NCBI GenBank assembly: GCA_963712065.1
Contig: CAVQGM010000002.1
Coordinates: 434,001 to 498,000, forward strand
Source of the DNA: CAVQGM01 sp963712065
GTDB taxonomy: Bacteria > Actinomycetota > Acidimicrobiia > Acidimicrobiales > Acidimicrobilacustridaceae
Reading direction: 5' to 3'
DNA: 64,000 bases
Shown here: piece after piece, positions 56,978-64,000 of the stretch
How positions within the stretch are numbered: the first letter of the stretch is position 1
How the letters are laid out: the number at the start of each line of letters is the position of its first letter
Translations under genes and position numbers: made by a program
Notes under the pieces: model-generated
The model's database searches: none
Told to the model about the DNA's origin: nothing
Seen by the model: only the letters and a program-made list of their open reading frames with translations

Positions 56978-57993
56978 AGGACCTCGTTCCAGAGCGCGCG
57001 CAGGGCCTGGAGCACGCCCGGCGCGGGCAGGCCGTCGTCGGCGGGCCGACCGGCGGCGTCGGTCTGCCAGCCGGCGGCGGCGAACGCCGCCGACGCATCG
57101 TCGGAGCTGAGGATCTGCTGCACGCGGCCTCCCGCATCGGAACCGGCGACGGGCGCGAGGACCACCTCGGCGACCGCCGTCGGGGAAGGGTAGAGGACCG
57201 CCAGCCGATCTCGGTCGCGGCTCCGCTCGATCTCGGGCACCGCCTCGGCCTCGGTGGTGCCGGTGAGGTCGTAGGCGGCCGGGCCCTTCGAGAGCATCTC
57301 GTCGAGCGGGGTGCGCGGCGGCCGCGGGAACCCGGGCACGCCCCGCTCCAGGCGCTCGAACCACGCCCGGAAGGCGGGGTCGGCGAAGTCGTTGGAGGCG
57401 TAGGCGGTCGTGCCGAAGAACGAACCTGCGGCCTGGCCCAGCACCAGCAGGCCGACGGCGGTGGTCTCGGGCGTGGGATGGCTGGGCTTCACCGGGCCCC
57501 ACGTGGCGGGGCCGCCCAGCTCGGACCACGGTTGGCCCGACACCTCGCCGATGCAGCGCCAGCTGATCTCTCCGCCGCACCGCTCGGTGAGCACCGCCTG
57601 GCGGTCGGTCCACACGGCGAGCACCAGGGGCGACCAGGCGAGCACGTCGCCCGGCTCGTCGAGGACGGGGAAGCCACCGACGCGCCGGCGCTCCTCGTTC
57701 ACGACCTGGGCGAACGGCGCCAGGGTCAGCCAGGCGTCGACGTCGGCGGCGGTGCCGGCCACGAGGGCCCGCTCGGTGACCGCCTCGTCCTCCACCCTCA
57801 CCTCGAGCTCGGGACGGTCGGCGGCGACGGCCTCGCAGACCGCCGCCAGCTCGGTGACGCACACGACGGTCGCCGCCCGGTCGGAGCCTCCGCCGCCACC
57901 CGAGCCGTCGCCGCCGTCGTCGATGCGGCCCCGGAGCCACAAGGCGCCGACGATCATCCCCACGGCGGCCACGACGGCCACGACCCGCTTCAT
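56974..57993 (-). CDS. secreted solute-binding-type protein
   Basis: 339 residues: one N-terminal membrane helix (VVAVVAAVGMIVGALWL), then a Gly/Ser-rich linker and a periplasmic binding fold (ATVVCVTELAAVCEAVAAD, PGDVLAWSPLVLAVWTDR, GQPWSELGGPATWGPVKPSH). It is a shorter relative of the upstream half of the VWA protein that follows it. No ABC permease is nearby, so it is probably a sensor or recruit, not part of a classical importer. Confidence 0.85.
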   Translation of the reverse strand: MKRVVAVVAAVGMIVGALWLRGRIDDGGDGSGGGGGSDRAATVVCVTELAAVCEAVAADRPELEVRVEDEAVTERALVAGTAADVDAWLTLAPFAQVVNEERRRVGGFPVLDEPGDVLAWSPLVLAVWTDRQAVLTERCGGEISWRCIGEVSGQPWSELGGPATWGPVKPSHPTPETTAVGLLVLGQAAGSFFGTTAYASNDFADPAFRAWFERLERGVPGFPRPPRTPLDEMLSKGPAAYDLTGTTEAEAVPEIERSRDRDRLAVLYPSPTAVAEVVLAPVAGSDAGGRVQQILSSDDASAAFAAAGWQTDAAGRPADDGLPAPGVLQALRALWNEVL

Positions 57994-59480
57994 CCGGGGC
58001 CCTCCCCGGGGGGAGGGACGTCGGCGCCAACGAGGGTCACGAGTTGGTCGTCGGACGGCTCGGTGACGTCGACGATGCGGCTCGCCTGGCGGGCCACGGC
58101 GTGCTCGAACAGGTTGCGGGCCAGCCGGCCGTTCCCGAAGCCCTTCTCCCGAGGCTCGGCGTCGAGCCAGGCCCGCACCGCATCGAGCGCCGACGGGTCG
58201 GGCCGGTAGTGCGAGGTCTCACACAGCTTCCCGAAGATCCGAACCAGCTCGTCGGTCGTGTAGTCGGGGAAGAAGATGGTCTTCGGGAAGCGCGACCGGA
58301 GCCCCGGGTTGGCGCCGACGAAGTCGTCCATCTCGTCGGGGTACCCGGCGGCGATCACCACCACGCGGTCGCGTCGGTCCTCGACCAGCTTGACGATGGT
58401 GTCGATGGCCTCGCGGCCGAAGTCGTTCTCGCCGCCGCGTACGAGGGCGTAGGCCTCGTCGATGAGCAGGACGCCCTCGTCGGCGGCGTCGAACACGGCG
58501 ACGACCTTCGGCGCGGTCTGCCCGACGTAGCCGGCGACCAGCGCGGCCCGGTCGGTCTCGACCAGATGGCCCCGGGACACCACGCCGAGCGTGCGGTAGA
58601 TCTGGGCCAGCAGGCGGGCGACGGTGGTCTTGCCGGTGCCGGGGTTGCCGGTGAAGACGAGGTGCCGGCTCGACTCGAGCACCGGCAGGTTGCGTTGCCG
58701 GCGGAGGTTCTGCACCTGGATGAGGTTGGCGACGAGCTTGACCTCCTCCTTCACCTCGTCCATGCCGACCAGTCCGTCGAGCTCGGCCAGCAGCTCGTCG
58801 AGCGGGCGGCGCGGCGGTTCGACGGGGGCCGCCGGCGGGGGGGTCGCGGCACCGACGGGGCCGGCGGCGGGCACGGCTTCGGCGGGCCGGCGGTGGGCCT
58901 CGTCGGCGGCGTCGATGGCGGCGAGCAGACGCCCCCGGTAGTGCTCGATCGCCAGCAGCTCGGTGCGGCTGTGGTGCAGGTCGAGCGACGCCACCGTGTG
59001 GGCGATGCGCACGGCGTGCTCGTAGTAGGTGCGGGCGTGGTGGCTGCCCTGGCGCCGGTCGACGCCCACCAGGATCTCGAACAGGTCGGACGGCTCGTCG
59101 AGCCACCGGGCCTTCCCGATGGTGAGCCCGGCCCGGCGCACGTCGGTGGGGGTGGCCCGCTCGAGCTGGGTGTCGAGGATCGGGGCGAAGGCGCCGATCA
59201 GCGCCCACAGCTCGTCGTCGGTGGCGAGGCCGTCGGCGTCGATGAAGGCGCACGCCAGGTTGTAGGCCTCGGCGGTGACGTCACGGCGCACGTCCCGGCG
59301 GTCGATCCCGCCCGCTCCCCGCCGCTCGGGCGTGCCTCCCGCTCCCCGCCGCTCGGGCGTGCCTCCCGCTCCCCGCCGCTCGGGCGTGGGTTGCAGCGAG
59401 GCGACGACGTCGTCGAGCACCGGGGCGAGGGCGTCGATGAACTCGCGCACCGCGACCTCGAGCCCCAGATCGATCCGCAC
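57990..59480 (-). CDS. CbxX/CfqX-type AAA+ ATPase
   Basis: 496 residues. An N-terminal helical region of about 210 residues with a repeated PERRGAGGT unit (residues 34-59) is followed by the AAA+ domain: Walker A FTGNPGTGKTTV near residue 280, Walker B GVLLIDEAYAL and sensor AAGYPDEMDDF. Relatives include CbbX and EccA-type ATPases that remodel protein complexes. First gene of the minus-strand AAA-SBP-VWA-membrane-murJ-pspA operon, with overlapping starts throughout. Its substrate is likely a membrane or protein complex encoded here (inference). Confidence 0.9.
   Translation of the reverse strand: MRIDLGLEVAVREFIDALAPVLDDVVASLQPTPERRGAGGTPERRGAGGTPERRGAGGIDRRDVRRDVTAEAYNLACAFIDADGLATDDELWALIGAFAPILDTQLERATPTDVRRAGLTIGKARWLDEPSDLFEILVGVDRRQGSHHARTYYEHAVRIAHTVASLDLHHSRTELLAIEHYRGRLLAAIDAADEAHRRPAEAVPAAGPVGAATPPPAAPVEPPRRPLDELLAELDGLVGMDEVKEEVKLVANLIQVQNLRRQRNLPVLESSRHLVFTGNPGTGKTTVARLLAQIYRTLGVVSRGHLVETDRAALVAGYVGQTAPKVVAVFDAADEGVLLIDEAYALVRGGENDFGREAIDTIVKLVEDRRDRVVVIAAGYPDEMDDFVGANPGLRSRFPKTIFFPDYTTDELVRIFGKLCETSHYRPDPSALDAVRAWLDAEPREKGFGNGRLARNLFEHAVARQASRIVDVTEPSDDQLVTLVGADVPPPGEGPG
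59311..59391. repeat. 27-bp tandem repeat, three copies
   Basis: Three near-perfect in-frame 27-bp units encode PERRGAGGT repeats in the N-terminal region of the AAA+ ATPase; a short flexible linker or copy-number-variable site. Confidence 0.9.
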
Positions 59481-59516
59481 GGCGGGAGCCTACCGACCGC
59501 CCGCCGGACCCACCGG

Positions 59517-59522
59517 TAGCCT
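59517..59522 (+). promoter_or_regulatory. -10 box of proA
   Basis: TAGCCT, 8 nt before the proA ATG; likely leaderless. Confidence 0.4.
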
Positions 59523-59530
59523 GGGCGGCC

Positions 59531-60778
59531 ATGACGACGACCCCGATCCCCGAGCTCGGCCGCCGGGCCAAGGCCGCGTCACGGGTGGTGGCCACGGCGT
59601 CCACGGCGGCCAAGGACGACGCGCTGCGGGCGGCGGCCGACCTCCTGGTGGCCCGCACGGCCGAGATCCTCGACGCCAACGCCACCGACGTGGCCCGGGC
59701 CGAGGCCGGCGGCGTGAGCGCGACGGTGGTCGACCGGCTGCGCCTCGACGAGCGACGGGTCGAGGGCATGGCCGGCGGCCTGCGCCAGGTCGCCTCGCTG
59801 GCCGACCCGGTGGGCGAGGTGCTCGGTGGCTGGACCCGACCCAACGGCCTGCGCATCGAGCAGGTGCGGGTGCCGCTCGGCGTGGTGGCGATCATCTACG
59901 AGAACCGGCCCAACGTCACGAGCGACGCCGCCGGGCTGTGCCTCAAGTCGGGCAACGCCGCCTTCCTCCGTGGCTCGTCGGGGGCGATCACGTCCAACAC
60001 CGCCATCGCCGGGGTCCTGCGCGAAGCCGTCGCCAAGGCGGGGCTGCCGGCCGACGCCGTGATCCTCGTCGACGACACGTCACGCGAGGCGGCGGTCGAG
60101 TTCATGCAGCAGCGCGAGTTCGTCGACTGCCTCATCCCTCGGGGTGGACCGTCGTTGATCCGCTCGATCCTCGACCACGCCACGGTGCCCTACGTGATCG
60201 ACGGCGACGGCAACTGCCACGTCTACGTCGACGAGGCCGCCGACCTCGACATGGCCGTCGACATCGTCGTGAACGCCAAGACGCAGCGACCGTCGGTGTG
60301 CAACGCGGCCGAGACGCTGCTCGTGCACGAGGCGGTCGCCGACGTCTTCCTGCCCCGCGCCGCCGAGGCCCTGGTCGGGGTCGAGCTGCTCGGCGACGAG
60401 CGCACCCGGGCGTTGGTGCCGTCGGCGGGGGTGGCCGACGACGAGGCGTACGCCACCGAGTTCCTCGACCTGCGCCTGGCGGTGCGGGTGGTGCCGTCGC
60501 TCGACGAGGCCATCGCCCACGTCACCCGGTTCTCGTCGGGGCACAGCGAGGCCATCGTCACCGGCTCGCTCGCCGCCGCCGAGCGGTTCTCCCGCGAGGT
60601 CGACGCCGCCGCCGTGCTGGTGAACGCCTCGACCCGGTTCGTCGACGGCGAGGAGTTCGGCTTCGGCGCCGAGATCGGCATCTCCACCCAGAAGCTCCAC
60701 GCCCGGGGCCCCATGGGGCTCCGCCAGCTCACGACGGCCAAGTACGTGGTGCACGGCTCCGGTCAGACCCGCGGCTGA
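59531..60778 (+). CDS. proA: gamma-glutamyl phosphate reductase
   Basis: 415 residues of the aldehyde dehydrogenase superfamily: IYENRPNVTSDAAGLCLKSG NADPH region, the catalytic Cys in QRPSVCNAAETLLVHE near residue 258, and GAEIGISTQKLHARGPMGL at the end. Second step of proline synthesis after ProB. It is separated from proB by the six-gene envelope module, an unusual split. Confidence 0.97.
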   Translation: MTTTPIPELGRRAKAASRVVATASTAAKDDALRAAADLLVARTAEILDANATDVARAEAGGVSATVVDRLRLDERRVEGMAGGLRQVASLADPVGEVLGGWTRPNGLRIEQVRVPLGVVAIIYENRPNVTSDAAGLCLKSGNAAFLRGSSGAITSNTAIAGVLREAVAKAGLPADAVILVDDTSREAAVEFMQQREFVDCLIPRGGPSLIRSILDHATVPYVIDGDGNCHVYVDEAADLDMAVDIVVNAKTQRPSVCNAAETLLVHEAVADVFLPRAAEALVGVELLGDERTRALVPSAGVADDEAYATEFLDLRLAVRVVPSLDEAIAHVTRFSSGHSEAIVTGSLAAAERFSREVDAAAVLVNASTRFVDGEEFGFGAEIGISTQKLHARGPMGLRQLTTAKYVVHGSGQTRG

Positions 60779-61276
60779 TCAGGTGCTCCCGTGCCCGGTC
60801 GGCCAGAAGGGCACGAACCTGGGGGTGCGGGCGGCATAGGCCGGGTAGTCGGGATAGCGGCGGGCGAGGTGCTCCTCCTCCCAGCGGGCCTTCAGGGTGA
60901 ACCACCCGATCAGGGCGGCCGAGGCGAGGGCGACCCACGGGCTCGCCGACCGGATCGTGGCGCCCACCACGAGGGCGATGATCCCGCTGTAGATCGGGTG
61001 ACGCACCCAGCGGTACAGGCCCGTCACCTTGAGCACCGCGTGGGGCACCGGGGTGGGGAGGGGGGTGAGCGACCGGCCCAGGTTGACGATCGCCATCACG
61101 AGGACGGCCGCGCCGGTGGCCTCGAGGGCGAAGCCGAAGGTGTCGAGCCACGACGGCACCGGCCAGGCGTCACCCGGGGGGAGGAGCAGGATCGCCACCA
61201 GGAGCGCGAACTGCACCGTCAGGAACAACCACGCGAGGGCCGTGTCCCGCGGCGTCTCGCCCGACAGCAGGCCCAT
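60779..61276 (-). CDS. ICMT-like membrane methyltransferase
   Basis: 165 residues with four to five helices. The C-terminal motif RHPIYSGIIA followed by EEEHLARRYPDYPAYAARTPRFVPF is the isoprenylcysteine carboxyl methyltransferase / phospholipid methyltransferase signature. It uses SAM on a membrane-embedded substrate. Its stop abuts that of proA. Confidence 0.85.
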   Translation of the reverse strand: MGLLSGETPRDTALAWLFLTVQFALLVAILLLPPGDAWPVPSWLDTFGFALEATGAAVLVMAIVNLGRSLTPLPTPVPHAVLKVTGLYRWVRHPIYSGIIALVVGATIRSASPWVALASAALIGWFTLKARWEEEHLARRYPDYPAYAARTPRFVPFWPTGHGST

Positions 61277-61295
61277 CAGCCCCGCTCGGCGAGGC

Positions 61296-62363
61296 TCACG
61301 GTCGCACCTCGTAGTAGAGGTTCGCGGGCTCGTCGAAGTCGTGCACCCGGACGCTCGTGAACCCGGCGTCCCTCGCCAGGGTGGCGAGCAGCTCGGGGTG
61401 CAGTCCCATGGTGCCGAGCCCCGCGCCGCCGGGCTCGGACATCGCCGATGACATGCAGCTCGTGATGGAGAACCCGTACATCATCGCCGCCATCGGGTTG
61501 CGCAGGTTGTCCCTCGGGGCGGGGGCGCAACGGATGTCCTTCACGAGCCAGGTGCCCGCCGCGGCGATCGACCGTCGGATCGCGGCGATGGCGGACCGGG
61601 GGTCGGTCATGTCGTGCAGGCAGTCGAAGGTGAGCGTCAGGTCGAAGGTCGGTCCTTCGGGGAGCTCGTCGGCGCCGGCGAGGTGCAGCTCGACGTTGTC
61701 GAGCCCGGCGTCGTCGATCCGCTCCCGCGCTCGCTCGATGGCGTGATGCGAGATGTCGTAGCCGTGGAAGCGCGACGCCGGGAACCGTTGCGCCATCGCG
61801 ACGAGGGCCACGCCGGCCCCGCAGCCGACGTCGGCCACGGTGCCCCCGCGCTCGAGGGTGTCGACGACGCCGTCGAGCGCAGGGAGGATCCGTGGAACCA
61901 GGGCGAGGCGCGACCAGGGACCGAGCATCCGCTCGGTGCGATGGGCCCCGGCGGGCCCCTGCCGGTCGTAGGGGAGGCCGACCCCGGTGCTGAAGGCGGT
62001 GGCGAGGTCGTCGACGAAGTCGGCGGCCGGCGGTGAGGCGAACGCGCCCGCGGCGAAGAAGAGGCTGCCTGCTTCGTCGGCCAGGACGGCGGCCCCGGCC
62101 GGGCTCAGCTCGAACCGATCGTCGTCGTGCCAGACGAGCAGGCCCGCCGCCCCCTGCCCCTGGAGCCACTCCCGCACCCACCGCTCGTGGAGGCCGGTGC
62201 GCTGCGCCAGGGACGACGGGCTGAGCGGTCCCGCGTCTCGCATCGCCCGGTAGAGGCCCAGGCGGTCGCCGAGGTGGATCAGCAGCGACACCATCTCGCC
62301 CTGCTTGAAGCTCCACACCTGGAAGGCGAAGAGTCCGATCTCCTCGTCGGTCGGCTCGGTCAC
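61296..62363 (-). CDS. SAM-dependent methyltransferase with winged-helix N-terminus
   Basis: 355 residues: a helix-turn-helix-like N-terminal half (LSPSSLAQRTGLHERWVREWL), then the class I Rossmann fold: motif I VADVGCGAGVALVA near residue 175, and FDLTLTFDCLHDMTDP. The layout resembles the O-methyltransferase (dimerisation plus methylation) group or a methyltransferase-type regulator. GTG start overlaps the stop of the oxygenase gene. Confidence 0.85.
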   Translation of the reverse strand: MTEPTDEEIGLFAFQVWSFKQGEMVSLLIHLGDRLGLYRAMRDAGPLSPSSLAQRTGLHERWVREWLQGQGAAGLLVWHDDDRFELSPAGAAVLADEAGSLFFAAGAFASPPAADFVDDLATAFSTGVGLPYDRQGPAGAHRTERMLGPWSRLALVPRILPALDGVVDTLERGGTVADVGCGAGVALVAMAQRFPASRFHGYDISHHAIERARERIDDAGLDNVELHLAGADELPEGPTFDLTLTFDCLHDMTDPRSAIAAIRRSIAAAGTWLVKDIRCAPAPRDNLRNPMAAMMYGFSITSCMSSAMSEPGGAGLGTMGLHPELLATLARDAGFTSVRVHDFDEPANLYYEVRP

Positions 62364-63175
62364 GGGCCCACCGGCTCGGTACGGCCGTAGCGGACCTGCT
62401 TGAGCAGGTCGCTCGACATGGTGCCCGCCTCGGTGTCGTAGCCGAGCAGGCCGATGAGCCGGGTGGTGGCGCCGGAGATGGGGCTGACCCGGTGCAGCGA
62501 GTGGCGGCCCTCGAACAGGAGCAGCGTGCCGGGGGTGAGCCCGAGCCGGACCACCGGCGCGTGGTCCCCCCCGAGCACCCGGGCGACGTCGTCGTAGCGC
62601 TCGTCGTCGGCCGACCGGATGCGGGGCGCCACCTCGAAGTCGCCGCCGTCCTCGGCATCCCGGATGGCGAGGGACACGACGAAGTCGGTCTGGTCGAAGT
62701 GCCACTGCAGTTCGTCGCCGTCACCCATGGAGGCCAGGTTGAGCCCGCCGAGGGGGTCGGCGTACCGGTAGAGGGTGCCCCGCTGGAGGATCTCCTCGAT
62801 GAACGCCCGCACCGCCTCGCTCTCGTAGACCCGCCGCAGCGGCGAGCGGGCGGGGAACAGGTCGTAGGCCACCGCATTCACGGCCGCCCAGCCGAGCCAG
62901 CGGCGGGGGTGGCCCTCGGGCCGGTCCATGTCGGGGAAGCCGAGGTAGGCGGTGGCGGGGCCGGCGTTGCGGTGCCCGACCGCCTCGAGGGCCTCGGCAT
63001 CGGCGGTGAGCGCGTCGACGGCTCCGGGCGTGACGAAGCCCGGCAGCTCGGCGGCCCCGATCTCGTGGAGCCCGGCCCGGGCACGGGCCACCGCCTCCCG
63101 GTAGGCGGGGCTGCTGGGCTCGTGCAACGGGTAGCGGTCGACGTCGACGAGGTCGGCCACATCGAACGGTGCCAT
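62360..63175 (-). CDS. 2OG-Fe(II) oxygenase family protein
   Basis: 271 residues. Iron ligands: HxD in WHFDQTDFVV near residue 177 and distal His in LHRVSPISGATTRL with Arg for 2-oxoglutarate. The N-terminus lacks a signal. Neighbours on the same strand are a methyltransferase and an ICMT-like enzyme, so a small modification pathway is possible. ATG chosen at MAPFDVADLV. Substrate unknown. Confidence 0.82.
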   Translation of the reverse strand: MAPFDVADLVDVDRYPLHEPSSPAYREAVARARAGLHEIGAAELPGFVTPGAVDALTADAEALEAVGHRNAGPATAYLGFPDMDRPEGHPRRWLGWAAVNAVAYDLFPARSPLRRVYESEAVRAFIEEILQRGTLYRYADPLGGLNLASMGDGDELQWHFDQTDFVVSLAIRDAEDGGDFEVAPRIRSADDERYDDVARVLGGDHAPVVRLGLTPGTLLLFEGRHSLHRVSPISGATTRLIGLLGYDTEAGTMSSDLLKQVRYGRTEPVGP

Positions 63176-63227
63176 CTCGCGGACAGTAGCGTCGGCTCCG
63201 GCCCGCTTCACCCGCCCCCCGCCCTTC

Positions 63228-63278
63228 GAACTGGTTGCGGGTTCGACACCTGACAGGGGCGGATCCCGCAACCAGTTC
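63228..63278. repeat. 51-bp palindrome related in layout to the 50-bp family
   Basis: 14-bp perfect arms GAACTGGTTGCGGG/CCCGCAACCAGTTC with a partly paired inner section. Length and placement match the GTTCTGG family, but the sequence differs, so it may be a second family. Confidence 0.75.
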
Positions 63279-63307
63279 GGGCCGCGGGGCGGGGTGGGCC
63301 GAACCAT

Positions 63308-63325
63308 CTTGACCGTGCGGTCAAG
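63308..63325 (+). promoter_or_regulatory. TetR-type operator palindrome before the MoxR gene
   Basis: Perfect 8-bp arms CTTGACCG/CGGTCAAG around TG. It contains a TTGACC -35 hexamer, so repressor binding would block the promoter whose -10 box is at 63334. Confidence 0.55.
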
Positions 63326-63333
63326 AGCGCCGG

Positions 63334-63339
63334 TAGGCT
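63334..63339 (+). promoter_or_regulatory. -10 box of the MoxR gene
   Basis: TAGGCT, 19 bp after TTGACC and 6 nt before the ATG; leaderless and probably repressible. Confidence 0.45.
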
Positions 63340-63345
63340 CCGGGG

Positions 63346-64000
63346 ATGGATTACCGCTTCGAGTCCCCGTCGACGGTCCGCACCGGCCTGGGCGAGGTGA
63401 ACTACCTCGCCGACGAGGGCATCGCCGGCGTCGTCTACCTCGCCGACCGGCTGCAGAAGCCGATCCTCGTCGAGGGCCCCGCCGGCACCGGCAAGACCCA
63501 GCTGGCCAAGTCGGTGGCCGAGATCCTCGGCGCCCGACTGATCCGGCTGCAGTGCTACGAGGGCCTCGACGAGTCCAAGGCCCTGTACGAGTGGAACTAC
63601 AAGAAGCAGCTCCTGCGCATCCAGGCCGAGCGCAACGTCGAGGCCACCTGGGACGACATCGAGACCGACATCTTCTCCGACCAGTTCCTGCTCACCCGGC
63701 CGCTGCTCGAGGCGATCCGGGCCGACGACCCGGTCGTGCTGCTCATCGACGAGGTCGACCGCGTCGAGATCGAGACCGAGGCCCTCCTGCTCGAGGTGCT
63801 GTCCGACTACACCGTGTCGATCCCCGAGCTCGGCACCATCGACGCCAAGCAGATCCCGATGGTGTTCCTGACGTCGAACAACACCCGCGAGCTGTCCGAG
63901 GCGCTCAAGCGCCGGTGCCTGTTCCTGCACATCGACTACCCCGACATGGAGCGGGAGAAGGAGATCGTGCTCGCCAAGGTGCCCGACATCACCGAGTCGC
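63346..64000 (+). CDS. MoxR-family AAA+ ATPase, N-terminal part
   Basis: The gene runs off the end of the window; 218 residues are visible. Start MDYRFESPSTVRTGLGEVNY, Walker A EGPAGTGKTQLAKS near residue 45, Walker B VVLLIDEVDRVEIE, sensor 1 TSNNTRELSE, and the ALKRRCLFLHIDYPD motif typical of MoxR/CoxD-like ATPases. Such ATPases, often paired with a VWA protein, activate cofactor-containing or membrane enzymes such as CO dehydrogenase. A VWA partner is expected downstream, beyond the window. Confidence 0.9.
   Translation, partial: MDYRFESPSTVRTGLGEVNYLADEGIAGVVYLADRLQKPILVEGPAGTGKTQLAKSVAEILGARLIRLQCYEGLDESKALYEWNYKKQLLRIQAERNVEATWDDIETDIFSDQFLLTRPLLEAIRADDPVVLLIDEVDRVEIETEALLLEVLSDYTVSIPELGTIDAKQIPMVFLTSNNTRELSEALKRRCLFLHIDYPDMEREKEIVLAKVPDITES

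Overview
The window is a 64 kb stretch of very GC-rich DNA. Frequent GTG starts, ATGA/GTGA stop-start overlaps, actinobacterial gene families (DUF222/HNH, PspA, DUF4397, TadE-like proteins) and an intact mreBCD-mrdA-rodA rod-shape operon suggest an actinomycete of the Acidimicrobiia type; the taxonomic placement is inference from gene content. Many first genes of transcription units have a TANNNT box only 3-9 nt before the start codon and no Shine-Dalgarno sequence, as expected for leaderless mRNAs.

Layout. 1-9.1 kb: end of an MFS transporter, a DHOD-like flavoprotein coupled to pyruvate:ferredoxin oxidoreductase (nifJ), a zinc alcohol dehydrogenase, a Baeyer-Villiger-type monooxygenase, tRNA-Gly and a universal stress protein. 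9.1-15.2 kb: a light-related island with a CrtI-like FAD oxidoreductase, a complete heliorhodopsin, a DUF2071 protein, a CarH-type B12 photoreceptor/regulator and an NAD-dependent epimerase. Around these lie gene fossils: a helix-C fragment of a proton-pump-type rhodopsin, a Nei-like N-terminus and a secreted-repeat remnant. 15.2-22.3 kb: a secreted protein, glycogen debranching enzyme GlgX overlapping a HAD-phosphatase/P-loop ATPase fusion, a PD40 propeller protein, tRNA-Pro and a small membrane protein. 22.5-25.3 kb: a graveyard of broken genes (HNH, dienelactone hydrolase, PhyH, GyrI-like). 25.3-33 kb: UspA, a serine hydrolase, a PhyH oxygenase, tig-clpP-clpX, folC, ndk. 33-39 kb: mreBCD-mrdA-rodA. 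39-45 kb: a radical-SAM pair, RNase E/G, a lipoprotein, rplU-rpmA. 45-51.7 kb: a dGTPase-like HD protein, three TadE/TadG-like genes, obgE-proB. 51.7-59.5 kb: a minus-strand envelope module (AAA+ ATPase, two solute-binding-like proteins one of which carries a VWA domain, a membrane/coiled-coil protein, MurJ, PspA). 59.5-64 kb: proA, a methyltransferase pair, a 2OG oxygenase and the start of a MoxR ATPase.

Three cross-cutting signals stand out. First, a family of exactly 50-bp near-perfect palindromes occurs five times between genes. Second, two tandem duplications of stop/start junctions create chains of tiny overlapping ORFs between mreC and mreD (four hexapeptide ORFs) and before the TadG-like gene. 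Third, single +1 insertions interrupt clpP, clpX (three times), rodA, a lipoprotein gene and the HNH gene. Because clpP, clpX and rodA are normally needed, these are more likely sequence errors than decay, and they call for caution about every frameshifted gene here.

The functional themes are light sensing (heliorhodopsin plus CarH-like regulator), protein quality control (tig-clpP-clpX), rod-shaped wall synthesis (mre/mrdA/rodA, murJ) and a possible envelope-stress module around pspA.
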